Positions 45,585-55,445 of a stretch of 64,000 bases of DNA are shown here, piece by piece. The notes under the pieces were generated by a model. That model did no database searches and was not told where the DNA came from. It saw only the letters and a list, made by a program, of their open reading frames with translations. The stretch is from Pseudoalteromonas sp. A601 (GTDB lineage: Bacteria > Pseudomonadota > Gammaproteobacteria > Enterobacterales > Alteromonadaceae). A program made the position numbers and the translations under genes. Each line of letters begins with the position of its first letter. Position 1 is the stretch's first letter. Where the stretch lies: NCBI RefSeq assembly GCF_002165575.1, contig NZ_MXQF01000007.1:62001-126000 (forward strand), written 5' to 3'.

Positions 45585-46319
45585 TTATAAAGTACGACTG
45601 AACAGTGCCACTGCTTGCTGATACATGGCAATCGCTAATGCAGGGTCGTAGCGCTCGCCTTCGTCTCGCATAAACGCATGCTGTGCATTTACCTCTTGCC
45701 ATTGGTAGTTAATGCCCGTTGTTACAGCTTGCTGATAGATTTTAGCGCGGCCTTCTTGTGGTACATGCGGGTCTTGCTTCCCCCAAATAAAGTGAATTTC
45801 ACCTTGGATATCTGCCATACGTTCGAACGAATTATTGCCAATTTCTGCGGGCAGGGTATCGCTATGAATATCTGTAGCATATAAGCAAAATGCAGCTTTA
45901 ATTGCTGGGTTTAGTGCCGCTCTGTAAGCTAAATGCCCACCAATACAGACACCCATCGCACCCACTGAGCCAGTACAATAGTGTTGTGTTTGTGCAAAAT
46001 CTATTAATGCTTGAGTATCGCTGTCATGGGATTCAAGTGGTTTTGCCCATTTATCCGCATTGCCTTTGTCTTTACCTTCGTCGTCGTAAGCAAGTACAGT
46101 CCCAATAGGGTTTAACTCATGAAACACTTCTGGTACGAATACTACAAAACCGTGACCGGCTAAAATAGCTGCGCTGCGTGCAATGGGAGCGGTTTGTTGG
46201 AAAATCTCAGAGTAAAAAATTATAGCCGGGTACTGTCCATCCGCTTGAGGGCGATAAACACTGGTACGCATAGTACCCGTTGCCGTTTCGATATCATGGC
46301 TTTGGTGCTGAATAATCAT
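45585..46319 (-). CDS. Dienelactone hydrolase family protein
   Basis: 244 residues of the alpha/beta hydrolase DLH group. The Cys nucleophile sits in GVCIGGH, the acid in WGKQDPHVP and the His in NAQHAFMRD. Acts on dienelactones or similar esters in the cytoplasm, although many family members have unknown substrates. It is convergent with lysR. Confidence 0.9.
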   Translation of the reverse strand: MIIQHQSHDIETATGTMRTSVYRPQADGQYPAIIFYSEIFQQTAPIARSAAILAGHGFVVFVPEVFHELNPIGTVLAYDDEGKDKGNADKWAKPLESHDSDTQALIDFAQTQHYCTGSVGAMGVCIGGHLAYRAALNPAIKAAFCLYATDIHSDTLPAEIGNNSFERMADIQGEIHFIWGKQDPHVPQEGRAKIYQQAVTTGINYQWQEVNAQHAFMRDEGERYDPALAIAMYQQAVALFSRTL

Positions 46320-46369
46320 AGTGAGCCTTATACTAAAGAATATGGCCTATCATAACAAAGCAAAAAGGA

Positions 46370-47596
46370 TTACTCACTGTTTGCCATATTCATGCAACTG
46401 GCATAATAACTTACCGTTGCGGGCCAGTCTGAAAATATGGCCATTACGCCAACTTTTTGGGCGAGCACATCAACCACCTTCATCATGTCGCCATCGCGAT
46501 CAATTGCTTGTTTAATTGATTGATAGTAATAACCTCCACCGCTATTTAGCGGGCCAGAGCGTTCAAGGCTCCATGCTATAAGTTTAAGCCCTGCGGCTTT
46601 AGCGGAAGTAGCGTAAGAGGACGGCACAATCTGTTTGTTGTCATCAAGCGCTAACAGCATCCAAATAGGTGGTGCAAGAATACGTATGCCGTCATCATAA
46701 AGCTCTGCCATACTCGGTTGCCACGTCGCAGGGTTGTTTGGGTTAAAATTAGCTGTTTCGTCGCGACCATCTAAGTACACACTGTTGTTTGCAAACTCAG
46801 GGTTATTGTTTATCCAATATTTTACGTCATCAAGGTTAAATGATTGTGGAAAAACGTGGTCACTTGGCACGTTTTGCGCTGAGTATTCATTAAGCATCTT
46901 TTGTGCATAATGGGCTCGAGTAAAGCCATTAAATGGCATGGTTACTTGCGGCGACTTAAGCTCTGGCGTCATTTTTACATCCAGCTGCTTGAATAGGGTA
47001 ATGCTTTGTTTATGGCTCATTAATGTGCCATTACTTGCGTATAAATCAGTGCGCCAACTCGGCGTACCATTTAAATATTCAGCGACTGTGGTGGCTTTGG
47101 GGTTCGCGCCGTCCATTTTACCTTTTAACGTTAAAAACTCAGCGAGAGTAATATCGCTGGTGCAGCATTTTGCTTGAGCCGGTTGGCCGTTTTGAGCTGG
47201 CTTAAATGGCACGGTACATTTGGCGGCAAGTTCAGGTACGGCTAAAATATTGGTGGTGGTATGTAAATCACATTGAGAGTGGCGACACACAAGCTCTTTA
47301 TCTTTGGTAAAGGCTACATCACACTCCAAAACACCCGCGCCCATTCGCGCTGCTGCGATATAAGACTCTTTAGTATGCTCAGGATATTGCATTGGCGCAC
47401 CACGGTGACCAATGGAAAAGTCTGTTTTGTAAAAAGGGCCTTCGCTACATGCCTGTAGTTGTGTTTTTAGCTCACTGGCTGGCAGATCGTTAATGAGATA
47501 ATAAGGCCGAGAGCCCACTTGAATATTTTTACTTTGGGGTGTTTGGCTACAAGCACTCAGCAATATTATCAATGATGTACAAATCAGTAATTTCAT
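46370..47596 (-). CDS. Glycerophosphodiester phosphodiesterase, lipoprotein
   Basis: Hydrolyses glycerophosphodiesters to glycerol-3-phosphate and an alcohol in the periplasm. 408 residues from ATG 47596 (GAGGG 5 bases upstream). Lipoprotein signal ends LLSACSQ (Cys about 16). GDPD motifs: [48 protein letters not shown] and a C-terminal [10 protein letters not shown]. It follows a transporter gene on the same strand and may be co-transcribed with it. It probably supplies phosphate and carbon from membrane lipids, a second phosphate-scavenging enzyme in the window. Confidence 0.91.
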   Translation of the reverse strand: MKLLICTSLIILLSACSQTPQSKNIQVGSRPYYLINDLPASELKTQLQACSEGPFYKTDFSIGHRGAPMQYPEHTKESYIAAARMGAGVLECDVAFTKDKELVCRHSQCDLHTTTNILAVPELAAKCTVPFKPAQNGQPAQAKCCTSDITLAEFLTLKGKMDGANPKATTVAEYLNGTPSWRTDLYASNGTLMSHKQSITLFKQLDVKMTPELKSPQVTMPFNGFTRAHYAQKMLNEYSAQNVPSDHVFPQSFNLDDVKYWINNNPEFANNSVYLDGRDETANFNPNNPATWQPSMAELYDDGIRILAPPIWMLLALDDNKQIVPSSYATSAKAAGLKLIAWSLERSGPLNSGGGYYYQSIKQAIDRDGDMMKVVDVLAQKVGVMAIFSDWPATVSYYASCMNMANSE

Positions 47597-47624
47597 AAAA
47601 CCCTCACTACTCATTAATGACAGT

Positions 47625-48485
47625 CTAGGCTTTATTTGTGGCATTTCTATTAAGGTATTGATTCAATAATAGAGCTGAGATAATAATCGCACCGCCAACA
47701 CTGAGTTTTACAAGGTCAGCTTCGCGATTCCAAATAATAACGTTAACCAAAATACCGGCGGGAATGAGTAAATTATTCATCACTGCTAGGCCACCGACGT
47801 TAACCTGAGTTGCGCCCTTATTCCATGCAAAATAACCAAAGCCAGAGGCAATTGTCCCTAAGTAAATAAGAATTCCCCATTGAGTGCTGGTGGTGGGAAG
47901 CTTACTGGTATCACCAAATAAAGCAAAACATACACATGCAACAATCAGTGCGCCAACGAAAAACCAGCCAAACACGGTACGTTGTGGTAGCTCACTACCA
48001 GCCATTAAGCGTTTGTAGGTGACTTGCCCGGTGGCAAAACATAAGTTTGCAGCTTGAACCAATAATAAGCCCAAAATAAAGTTTTCATCAACACCTTCAT
48101 AACGAATCGCAATTGCTCCTGCTATAGCAATTAATGCAACCAGCAAATATTGGGGATTAAACCGGCGTTCAATTACATCGTTCAACAGTGCGATGTATAA
48201 AGGTGTCATTACAGTAAAGAGTAATACTTCGGGTACGCTAAGGTATAAAAACGAATGGTAATAAAAGCTATACATGGCACCCAGTTGTATTGCACCAATA
48301 AGCATAAGCTTAGCAATGACAACTTTGGGGACGGTTTTAAATTTTAAAAATGGTAGAAATACCAATGTCGCTAGAGCTACACGCATTAGCACGCTAAACC
48401 ATGCATCAACTTGGGCTGCCAAGTACACGCCGATTAAACTAAATGAAAAAGCCCAAAGTAGGGTGGTAGCTAACAGGTAGGTCAT
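47625..48485 (-). CDS. EamA/DMT-family transporter
   Basis: 286 residues, ten hydrophobic helices arranged as two EamA repeats ([19 protein letters not shown] ... [22 protein letters not shown]). Inner-membrane exporter of amino acids or metabolites by family. It ends 28 bases before the GDPD start, so the two may share a transcript. Substrate unknown. Confidence 0.9.
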   Translation of the reverse strand: MTYLLATTLLWAFSFSLIGVYLAAQVDAWFSVLMRVALATLVFLPFLKFKTVPKVVIAKLMLIGAIQLGAMYSFYYHSFLYLSVPEVLLFTVMTPLYIALLNDVIERRFNPQYLLVALIAIAGAIAIRYEGVDENFILGLLLVQAANLCFATGQVTYKRLMAGSELPQRTVFGWFFVGALIVACVCFALFGDTSKLPTTSTQWGILIYLGTIASGFGYFAWNKGATQVNVGGLAVMNNLLIPAGILVNVIIWNREADLVKLSVGGAIIISALLLNQYLNRNATNKA

Positions 48486-48521
48486 GGTATTACATCAGTA
48501 AGTTTAAAGCCTTACTATAAC

Positions 48522-48549
48522 AAAAAGCCCGCAACAGTGTGCGGGCTTT
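48522..48549 (-). terminator. Intrinsic terminator after the M3 peptidase gene
   Basis: 10-bp stem AAAGCCCGCA / TGCGGGCTTT with 6-nt loop, then five T on the minus strand. Confidence 0.85.
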
Positions 48550-48570
48550 ATTACTAAAATTAAGTAGTTA

Positions 48571-50703
48571 TTATTCTACTAAACCACGGCGCTTAAGTAA
48601 TGCGTCTGTAGTTGGCTTTTGACCACGGAACTCAATGTAGCTTTGCATTAAGTCGCGGCTGTTACCTTTTGATAAAATTTCTTTACGGAAGTTATCACCG
48701 TTTTCACGAGTAAGGCCACCTTGCTCTGTCATGTGGGCAAATGCATCGGCTGCAAATACTTCAGTCCAAAGGTAAGCGTAGTACCCCGCTGAGTAACCAC
48801 CGGCAAAAGTATGACTAAAGTAGCAAGACTTATAGCGTGGCGGTACTGGGTAATAGGCAATACCGTGTTTTTCTAGTGCTTCGTGTTCAAACTTTTGAAC
48901 GTCGCTGATATTCATATCAGAACCAAATGAGTGCCATTCCATATCAAGTAATGCAGCAGCTAAGTATTCAGTTGTGCCAAAACCTTGATTGAAGTTTTGT
49001 GACTCAAGTACTTTATCCAGTAGCTCTTTTGGAATTGGCTCACCCGTTTTGTAGTGTTTAGCGTAGTTAGCAAGGACTGTTGGTTCAATATTCCAATCTT
49101 CATGTGCTTGAGAAGGAAACTCAACAAAGTCACGTGCTGTTGCAGTACCGGCAAGGCTTGGGTATTTAACATCTGAGAACAAACCGTGTGCTGCATGACC
49201 AAACTCATGGAACATAGTGGTTACTTCAGAGAAGGTCATTAAGGTTGGCTGACCTTCTGCAGGCTTAGGAATATTTTGCGCATTATAAATAACAGGTTTG
49301 GTGCCTTTTAAGCCACTTTGACCAACGTATGAGCTCATCCATGCTCCGCCACGCTTACCTTCACGTGCATATGGGTCCATATAGAACAAGCCAATTGCGC
49401 TGCCATCGGCATTAAATACTTCAAACGCCATTACATCTTCGTGGTAAAGCGGTAGGTCTTTACGTTCTTTAAACGTAATACCGTAAAGTTTTTCCATTGC
49501 GAAGAATAAACCGTTATGGATCACTGATTGCATTTCAAAATAAGGTTTTACTAATGCAGGATCTAGGTCGTACTTTGCTTGACGTACTTTTTCAGAATAA
49601 AATGCCCAATCCCATGGTTGCACTGCAAATGTTTCGCCTGATGCATCAATTACCTTTTGAATCTCAGCAGCTTCAGCTTTTGCTTTATTTACGGCTTTTG
49701 GTGCTAGATCATCTAAAATACCGTAAACGTTCTCGGTAGTTTTAGCCATACGCGTGGTCATTACATATGACGCCCAATCTTTATAACCGAGTAACTCCGC
49801 TTTTTGTGCACGTAAGTTGGTTTCTTTAATGATGATAGGGCCGTTAGTGTTTTGTGCACGTGTTGCAGACGCTTTAAAAATACGCTCACGAAGCTTGCGG
49901 TTTTCAAGACTGCTTAAAATAGGCTGTTGTGTCGTGTTCACAAGGGTGATCATGTAGCCTTCTTTGCCTGCTTTTTTCGCAGCAGCGGCTAGGCTTTCAA
50001 TTTCACCTTCAGATAAACCAGCAAGTTCGCTTTTGTCTGTTACTAGTACAACGTCTTCTTTGAACGACTTTAATACATTTTGTGAAAATGCGGTTGAGAG
50101 CTTAGCAAGCTCAGCGTTAATTTCACGCATTTTTGTTTTTTGTGTTTCGTTTAGCTTTGCACCTGCATTAATAAACTTAGTGTAGTAAAACTCAACTAAA
50201 CGTTGATCTTCAGCGTTTAAGCTGTCTTTATCGTTGTACACACTTTCAACACGTGAAAATAATGCTTTATTTAGGAAGATATCATCAGAATGGGCTGACA
50301 ATACAGGTGCCATTTTAGCGGCAATGCGTTGGTATTCTGAATCAGAAATTAAACCTGACAAGTTATAAAATGCAGTTGAGACACGATCAAGAAGCTCACC
50401 AGAGTATTCCATTTCAACTAACGTATTTTCGAATGTTGCAGGTGCTGGATTATTAGCGATAGCAGCGATTTCGGCTTTTTGCTGTGCAATACCGGCATCG
50501 AAAACAGGTTCATAATCTTTTGTGCCAAACTTATCAAACTCTGGCGCCATATATTGCAGTGGGCTTGGCTTCATTAAAACGTTATCAACATTCATTGTTT
50601 GTACTTGCGTTGCTTGTTCAGTTGAATCTTCAACGTGTTGTGAACTACAAGCTGAGAGTAATAAAGCGCTGGCGATAGTGCTAGCGATGAGAGATTTGCG
50701 CAT
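48571..50703 (-). CDS. M3-family zinc oligopeptidase, lipoprotein (Dcp-like)
   Basis: 710 residues from ATG 50703 (GGAG 6-7 bases before). Lipoprotein signal ends LLLSACSS, so the enzyme is membrane-tethered and exported, unlike the cytoplasmic Dcp of E. coli. The zinc motif HEFGH is in TMFHEFGHAAHGLFS, and the later YPSLAGTATARDFVEFPSQ and EALEKHGIAYYPVPPRYK are typical of the peptidyl-dipeptidase Dcp branch. It trims peptides outside the inner membrane, matching the S9 and M20 exopeptidases in the window. Ends at a strong terminator. Confidence 0.93.
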   Translation of the reverse strand: MRKSLIASTIASALLLSACSSQHVEDSTEQATQVQTMNVDNVLMKPSPLQYMAPEFDKFGTKDYEPVFDAGIAQQKAEIAAIANNPAPATFENTLVEMEYSGELLDRVSTAFYNLSGLISDSEYQRIAAKMAPVLSAHSDDIFLNKALFSRVESVYNDKDSLNAEDQRLVEFYYTKFINAGAKLNETQKTKMREINAELAKLSTAFSQNVLKSFKEDVVLVTDKSELAGLSEGEIESLAAAAKKAGKEGYMITLVNTTQQPILSSLENRKLRERIFKASATRAQNTNGPIIIKETNLRAQKAELLGYKDWASYVMTTRMAKTTENVYGILDDLAPKAVNKAKAEAAEIQKVIDASGETFAVQPWDWAFYSEKVRQAKYDLDPALVKPYFEMQSVIHNGLFFAMEKLYGITFKERKDLPLYHEDVMAFEVFNADGSAIGLFYMDPYAREGKRGGAWMSSYVGQSGLKGTKPVIYNAQNIPKPAEGQPTLMTFSEVTTMFHEFGHAAHGLFSDVKYPSLAGTATARDFVEFPSQAHEDWNIEPTVLANYAKHYKTGEPIPKELLDKVLESQNFNQGFGTTEYLAAALLDMEWHSFGSDMNISDVQKFEHEALEKHGIAYYPVPPRYKSCYFSHTFAGGYSAGYYAYLWTEVFAADAFAHMTEQGGLTRENGDNFRKEILSKGNSRDLMQSYIEFRGQKPTTDALLKRRGLVE

Positions 50704-50960
50704 AAGAGCTCCAATAAAAAAATTAGCCTTTAAAAACAAATAAGGCATTAGCATCTTAACTTAGCAAATTTTGGATTATATACAACAAAGTTTATCGGTT
50801 TAATGGGGGGATTGAGCGCAAAAAATGAAAAAAGCAGATAAGTTATCGGTAAAAATTAAAAAAGTAGCTTAATTATAAATTATATAAAAAAGCTACTGTT
50901 GGGTTGTTGTCATATTACTTAATGGGTAATTTAGAAAAAAGTTAATCATGCTAAGCAAAA

Positions 50961-51170
50961 TTAGTTGTAGCCAAGTACAAACTTCTTTTCGCTACCAAAA
51001 CCTTCCGGTTGTGCATGACCAAACTCTTTATTAATTGAATTAAGCGTTTGCTCTTGCTCGGCAAGTACACATAAAATTTTGTTACGGTAAGCTAAGCTAG
51101 ATTCGAATAGCGCTAGATCAACCAATGGCTGTAAGCTGGCTAATTTTTGATTTAAGGTTAGTTGTGACAT
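50961..51170 (-). CDS. Small conserved-looking hypothetical protein
   Basis: 69 residues from ATG 51170, with strong GAGGAG 6 bases upstream. The sequence MSQLTLNQKLASLQPLVDLA... is mostly helical, with no signal peptide, and ends in a hydrophobic KKFVLGYN. I do not recognise the family. It is a single gene between the M3 peptidase and HdeD-like genes. Confidence 0.6.
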   Translation of the reverse strand: MSQLTLNQKLASLQPLVDLALFESSLAYRNKILCVLAEQEQTLNSINKEFGHAQPEGFGSEKKFVLGYN

Positions 51171-51493
51171 CGCGTTCTCCTCGTGCTGTATTGACCTTAC
51201 AATATAGGTATAGCAGCGGTTGTAAAGAATTGTTAATATTTTGTTCATAAAGAGCATAATGAACTTAGACGTTCTGCACTTAAAAGGTATTATGGCGTGT
51301 CAAACTTACTAACCCCTGAATAGCTAAACTTTTTTTTGCAGATGCTTATGAACTTAGAACAGATCGTTCATTTTGTTTGTCATGTAGTTTAATGCACAGC
51401 GATATTCACTTAGGTGGTGAGATTGTGATATCGCGTAAGGACTATTAAAGCTAAATTGATTTAATCGCTGTGGATTATTGAATAGGTATAAAT

Positions 51494-51519
51494 GCCTTGA
51501 AACAGTAATGCTCCAAGGC
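51494..51519 (-). terminator. Weak hairpin after the HdeD-like gene
   Basis: GCCTTG / CAAGGC 6-bp stem with a 14-nt loop and a T-rich continuation (ATTTAT) on the minus strand. Confidence 0.35.
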
Positions 51520-51526
51520 TTTCTCA

Positions 51527-52075
51527 TTATTGTAAAGTACCAAGCTTTTTAAGCTTCAAAGAAAAACCAACAATTAAGGTACCAAAAATAACGGCGTATG
51601 TTGCAACTAACCACAGTAGGGTATGAATACCCGCACTTGGATTAAACACAAGGTATAAACCAAATATTACCGATAATGCACCAGTAATAATCAATAGCCA
51701 CTCACCTGATATCTCAACCCTTAACTTGACCGCTACGAGTATCTCAACAGCGCCGATAGCGATTGCCCAAGCAGCTACATAATAAAGTAATAAAATAGTT
51801 GTTATGTTTGGCGCTAGTAGGGTAACTAATCCAGCAATAATAGATAACACACCGCCTATCAATAACCAACGCCAATAGGGGTTATTTTGCCGGGAGTTCC
51901 ATGCAATCCAACTACGCAGTAAACCGTCAAATAAAAAGTAACCAGCAAAAAACAATAACATAATACTCAACGATGCTTGTGGGGCTAGCCAGGTTAGTAC
52001 GCCTAATACGATTGCTATTAGTCCACGTATAAAAAGCACAGACCAGTTTTTTGCAAGTGTTGTTGTTAGATTCAT
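51527..52075 (-). CDS. HdeD/DUF308-family membrane protein
   Basis: 182 residues from ATG 52075 (AAGGAA upstream). Six hydrophobic helices: SVLFIRGLIAIVLGVLTWLAP, LSIMLLFFAGYFLFDGLL, WLLIGGVLSIIAGLVTLLAP and later repeats of the same pattern. The GxxxIxxGxxxLxxP motif repeated three times is the DUF308/HdeD signature. HdeD contributes to acid resistance in E. coli, but here only the family is sure. Single gene. Confidence 0.87.
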   Translation of the reverse strand: MNLTTTLAKNWSVLFIRGLIAIVLGVLTWLAPQASLSIMLLFFAGYFLFDGLLRSWIAWNSRQNNPYWRWLLIGGVLSIIAGLVTLLAPNITTILLLYYVAAWAIAIGAVEILVAVKLRVEISGEWLLIITGALSVIFGLYLVFNPSAGIHTLLWLVATYAVIFGTLIVGFSLKLKKLGTLQ

Positions 52076-52192
52076 CTTGTTCCTTAATGATAAGCATAAG
52101 TTTACGAATTTCGAATACACTATTTTACTCTGTTTAAGAATTCAAACTCCACGAGACATATTAGCCTTTTTAGCATAGCAGTTCGCAAGTAG

Positions 52193-52324
52193 CTATTAGA
52201 TGGCCATGAAAAAATAGCGGATGATCCTTGCCGTGTTAAATTCAAAGGAGTCACACCTAGGGCAGTACAAAGTGATGTACTAAGCTATGTTAATACTATC
52301 GATTTTGCCAGAGTGAGTGGTTAA
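52193..52324 (+). pseudogene. Fragment resembling the C-terminus of an MscS-type channel
   Basis: An open stretch of 43 codons without a start: LLDGHEKIADDPCRVKFKGV then TPRAVQSDVLSYVNTIDFARVSG and a stop. The order His-x3-DDP-x-RVKF...VLSYVNTIDF matches the end of the MscS cytoplasmic beta-domain (DP-x-xVRF ... V-x-YV-x-T-x-D). No rest of the gene is found nearby, so it is probably a relic left after deletion. Confidence 0.4.
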
Positions 52325-52535
52325 ATACGAATTAAGCAGTTTAACCTTGTAAGTGATAGTTATTGTCATTTATAAGATTTGGCTATAGCTTTGCAAATGC
52401 TTGATCAAGGACATATGTCCGCTAAGTTCAAAAATATATGCATAAAACTGCCTAAGTTCGCTGATTGTGTCGTTAATTGTTGTAAAAAGTTTATTTAAAT
52501 GTACATATTTATGCAGTAATAATGTCATGAAGTGT

Positions 52536-52701
52536 TATAATCTTCATCGTTCGTTCAGCCTCACTACTTCGTTTTGCACTCTCGACAGTGAGGTCCGCGC
52601 AGCTTAATATAAGGCGCGAAAAATTGGCCGAGCCCGCTAAGTGAACTAGCGCAACACATACACCGTTGAACAAGAGTGCACACAAAAGGCTAAACCCCAA
52701 C
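52536..52701 (+). promoter_or_regulatory. Promoter and structured 5' leader of the receptor at 52702
   Basis: A -10 TATAAT at 52536-52541 suggests transcription begins near 52548, giving a leader of about 150 nt. Three hairpins follow in a row: CCTCACT/AGTGAGG (52559-52593), CGCGC/GCGCG (52596-52618) and CGCTA/TAGCG (52635-52651). No known riboswitch is recognised. The leader may regulate receptor translation or protect the mRNA. Confidence 0.5.
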
Positions 52702-54981
52702 ATGAAAGCAATGAAAAGATCTACGTTAGCAACCCTTATTAATGCAACGTTGTTCTCTGCAGTAGCAGGTACTTCATTTTCAAGCGCAGCAGAAGACGCC
52801 CCCGCTGCAGAAAAAAGCAATCAATTAGAAGTTATTCAAATCACCGCACGCAAACGTGTAGAAAACGCACAGGAAGTTCCTGTAGCGGCATCTGCTTTAC
52901 AAGGTGATGGGTTAGAAGCAGCAAGCTCTGCTGGTATGGACATTCGCTTTTTAAATGCGAAAATCCCAAGTTTAACTGTTGAATCTTCATTTGGTCGTTC
53001 ATTCCCACGCTTTTATGTTCGTGGTCTTGGTAACTCAGATTTCGATTTGAACTCATCGCAACCAGTATCTTTAGTAGTAGATGAAATTGTTCAAGAAAGC
53101 CCTATTTTAAAAGGCTTCCCTGTATTTGATACGGGCCGAGTTGAAGTTCTTCGTGGACCTCAAGGAACGCTGTTTGGTCGTAATACACCGGCTGGCTTAG
53201 TTAAAATTGATTCAGCGCGCCCAACGCAAGACTTTGAAGGTTATGCTGCTTTATCTTATGGTTCATTCAATTCAATTGATTTTGAAGGTGCTGTAAGTGG
53301 TGGTTTAACTGATAACTTATCTGCACGAGTGTCTTTATTACGCCAAGAGCGTGATGACTATATTGATAATCGTTTAGCAGGTAACGAGATTGATGATGCA
53401 ACGGGTGGCTATCAAGAAACAGCTGCTCGTGTGCAGTTTTTATATGAAAAAGATGACTTAAGTGCACTATTTAACTACCACACACGTGATTTAAATGGTA
53501 AGCCAATTGTATTCCATGCAAATGCAATTGAAGCGGGCACTAATAAGCCTCGTGCTGATTTTGACCCAGAAGTTATTTATCAAGATTCAGTGCAGTTTGC
53601 GACGCAAAATGTTGAATCTCAAGGTGCAAGCTTAAAAGTTGAATATGATTTTAATGATTATACTCTAACATCAATCACCGGTTGGGAAAGTGCTGAAATC
53701 TTCTCTCGTGCGGATGTTGATGGTGGTTACGGGTGTGATAACCCATTTCAACCAGGTTGCCCTACAGCTGAGATGGGGCCGGGGGTCATCTTTTTGACAT
53801 CTGAAACGGCAGATGCATTACCTGATCATAATCAATACACGCAAGAGTTACGCTTATCAAGTGACTTTGCTGGCGATTTCAACTATCAAGTAGGTGCTTT
53901 TTATTATAATGAAGAGCAGGTAATCGAAACTTACGGTTATGACGGTTTAGGCGCCAATATCTTAACGGGTTATGTACGTCAAGATCAGGAAACGACTGCA
54001 TGGGCTGTATTCGCATCAAGTGAATATCAGTTAACTGATAAGTTAGAAATCACAGCAGGTTTACGTTATTCAGATGATAAGCGTGACTTTACTGCGTCAC
54101 GTTATGCATCACCTGAGTCAACTACTGCTAACTTAACTAAATCAGTGGCACCAGAAGATAGCCATGTGTCATGGGATTTAGCTGCTGCTTATAAATACTC
54201 TGATGACGTAAACTTATTTGTTCGTGCTGCAAACGGTTTCCGTGCACCAAGTGTTCAAGGACGTATTTTATTTAGCAACGACGTGACAGTTGCAGACTCA
54301 GAAACCATTAACTCTATTGAAGCCGGTATTAAGTCAGACGTACTTGATGGCAGTGGTCGTGTTAATGCAACCGTTTTTTACTATCAAATGGATGATCAGC
54401 AGCTAACGGCTGTAGGTGGTAGCTCAGGTAATGAGGCACGCTTGCTTAACGCTGATAAAACAGTGGGTTATGGTTTTGAAGTGGATACGCAGTGGGTATT
54501 ATCAGATAACTTTGATGCAACCTTTAACTTCAGTTATAACAATACAGAGTTACAAGATGATGGTTTATATTCAGCTGGTTGTTTTGCTTGTACTATAACT
54601 GACCCGCTGACAGAACAAGGTTATAGCTTAGACGGTAATAGCTTACCACATGCGCCAGAATGGATTGCTAACTTTATTTTACGATATACAAAAGAAGTGG
54701 GCGATGGAGAGTTTTACGCATACACTGACTGGTCTTACCGTAGCGAAATTGACTTCTTTTTATATGAATCGGTTGAATTTACTGGTGAAGCCCTACTTGA
54801 AGGTGGCGTGCGCACTGGTTATAAATGGTTCTCAGGTGACTATGAATACGAAGTTGCTGCATTTGCGCGTAATATAACAGATGAGCAAGTGTTTATTGGT
54901 GGTGTTGATTTTAGTAATAATGCAGGCATCGTAAATGAACCTCGCTTTATTGGCGCAGAGTTTAAAGTTAACTTCTTTTAA
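52702..54981 (+). CDS. TonB-dependent outer-membrane receptor (CirA-like)
   Basis: 759 residues from ATG 52702; the upstream reading to 52666 is in the leader and is not used. Signal peptide about 1-30 (SAAEDA). A TonB-box-like LEVIQITARKRVEN lies at about 42-54. Plug: PRFYVRGLGNSDFDLNSSQP, GRVEVLRGPQGTLFGRNTPAGLVKI. The barrel ends in GAEFKVNFF. Receptors of this GTLFGRN type transport siderophores, sugars or aromatic compounds, but no catabolic neighbours show which. Confidence 0.93.
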   Translation: MKAMKRSTLATLINATLFSAVAGTSFSSAAEDAPAAEKSNQLEVIQITARKRVENAQEVPVAASALQGDGLEAASSAGMDIRFLNAKIPSLTVESSFGRSFPRFYVRGLGNSDFDLNSSQPVSLVVDEIVQESPILKGFPVFDTGRVEVLRGPQGTLFGRNTPAGLVKIDSARPTQDFEGYAALSYGSFNSIDFEGAVSGGLTDNLSARVSLLRQERDDYIDNRLAGNEIDDATGGYQETAARVQFLYEKDDLSALFNYHTRDLNGKPIVFHANAIEAGTNKPRADFDPEVIYQDSVQFATQNVESQGASLKVEYDFNDYTLTSITGWESAEIFSRADVDGGYGCDNPFQPGCPTAEMGPGVIFLTSETADALPDHNQYTQELRLSSDFAGDFNYQVGAFYYNEEQVIETYGYDGLGANILTGYVRQDQETTAWAVFASSEYQLTDKLEITAGLRYSDDKRDFTASRYASPESTTANLTKSVAPEDSHVSWDLAAAYKYSDDVNLFVRAANGFRAPSVQGRILFSNDVTVADSETINSIEAGIKSDVLDGSGRVNATVFYYQMDDQQLTAVGGSSGNEARLLNADKTVGYGFEVDTQWVLSDNFDATFNFSYNNTELQDDGLYSAGCFACTITDPLTEQGYSLDGNSLPHAPEWIANFILRYTKEVGDGEFYAYTDWSYRSEIDFFLYESVEFTGEALLEGGVRTGYKWFSGDYEYEVAAFARNITDEQVFIGGVDFSNNAGIVNEPRFIGAEFKVNFF

Positions 54982-55000
54982 GGTTAACTAAATATATATA

Positions 55001-55026
55001 AAACCCGCTTTTACAGCGGGTTTTTT
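55001..55026 (+). terminator. Intrinsic terminator after the receptor at 52702
   Basis: AACCCGCT / AGCGGGTT stem with a short TTTACA-type loop and six T. Confidence 0.88.
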
Positions 55027-55087
55027 CGTTTATATTACCCGCTGTTACTGCTAAAGTAGCACTAATTATATTTTAAAGAGGATGACC

Positions 55088-55387
55088 ATGGCTGGATTTT
55101 GGAACTACCGCGTAATTTTTTGTGAAGCAACCAAAGATGAAGCGGCGCAATATCAAATTCATGAAGTTGAATATAACTTAAATGGTAAAGTAACGAACTG
55201 GTCTGAAACCGGTGCTGCACCATTTGGTAACACTGTCGAAGAACTACAAGCTGACAGTGATCGCCTAAAAACGGCATTTGATAAGCCGGTGTTAAAAGTG
55301 GTTCGTAAAGAACGAGGTTATGAACTTGTTGACGTTGAAACAGGTGAAGAGGCCTTTGCCGAGCCTCCTGCAGGCTTAACGCAATAA
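55088..55387 (+). CDS. Conserved-looking hypothetical protein, 99 residues
   Basis: Soluble protein, MAGFWNYRVIFCEATKDEAA, IHEVEYNLNGKVTNWSETGA, ending VETGEEAFAEPPAGLTQ. ATG at 55088 has AAAGAGGA 5-6 bases upstream, and the ATG at 55082 overlaps that RBS. Acidic, alpha/beta by eye, one Cys, no signal. I do not recognise the family. It has its own hairpin at each end and is expressed alone. Confidence 0.7.
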   Translation: MAGFWNYRVIFCEATKDEAAQYQIHEVEYNLNGKVTNWSETGAAPFGNTVEELQADSDRLKTAFDKPVLKVVRKERGYELVDVETGEEAFAEPPAGLTQ

Positions 55388-55396
55388 TGTAAAATG

Positions 55397-55422
55397 AAAA
55401 GGTGCCAAGTGCGCCTTTTTTT
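55397..55422 (+). terminator. Intrinsic terminator after the 99-residue gene
   Basis: 9-bp stem AAAAGGTGC / GCGCCTTTT with one G-T pair and a 5-nt loop, then T residues. Confidence 0.8.
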
Positions 55423-55445
55423 AGCACTTTAAATAAGGAGTGGTG

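Noticed and set aside
52509..52820. 103-residue minus-strand frame at the receptor promoter
   Set aside because: It overlaps the promoter, leader and start of the receptor gene on the other strand, with no supporting features.
55062..55427. 121-residue minus-strand frame
   Set aside because: Shadow of the 99-residue gene on the plus strand, which has a good RBS and terminators.
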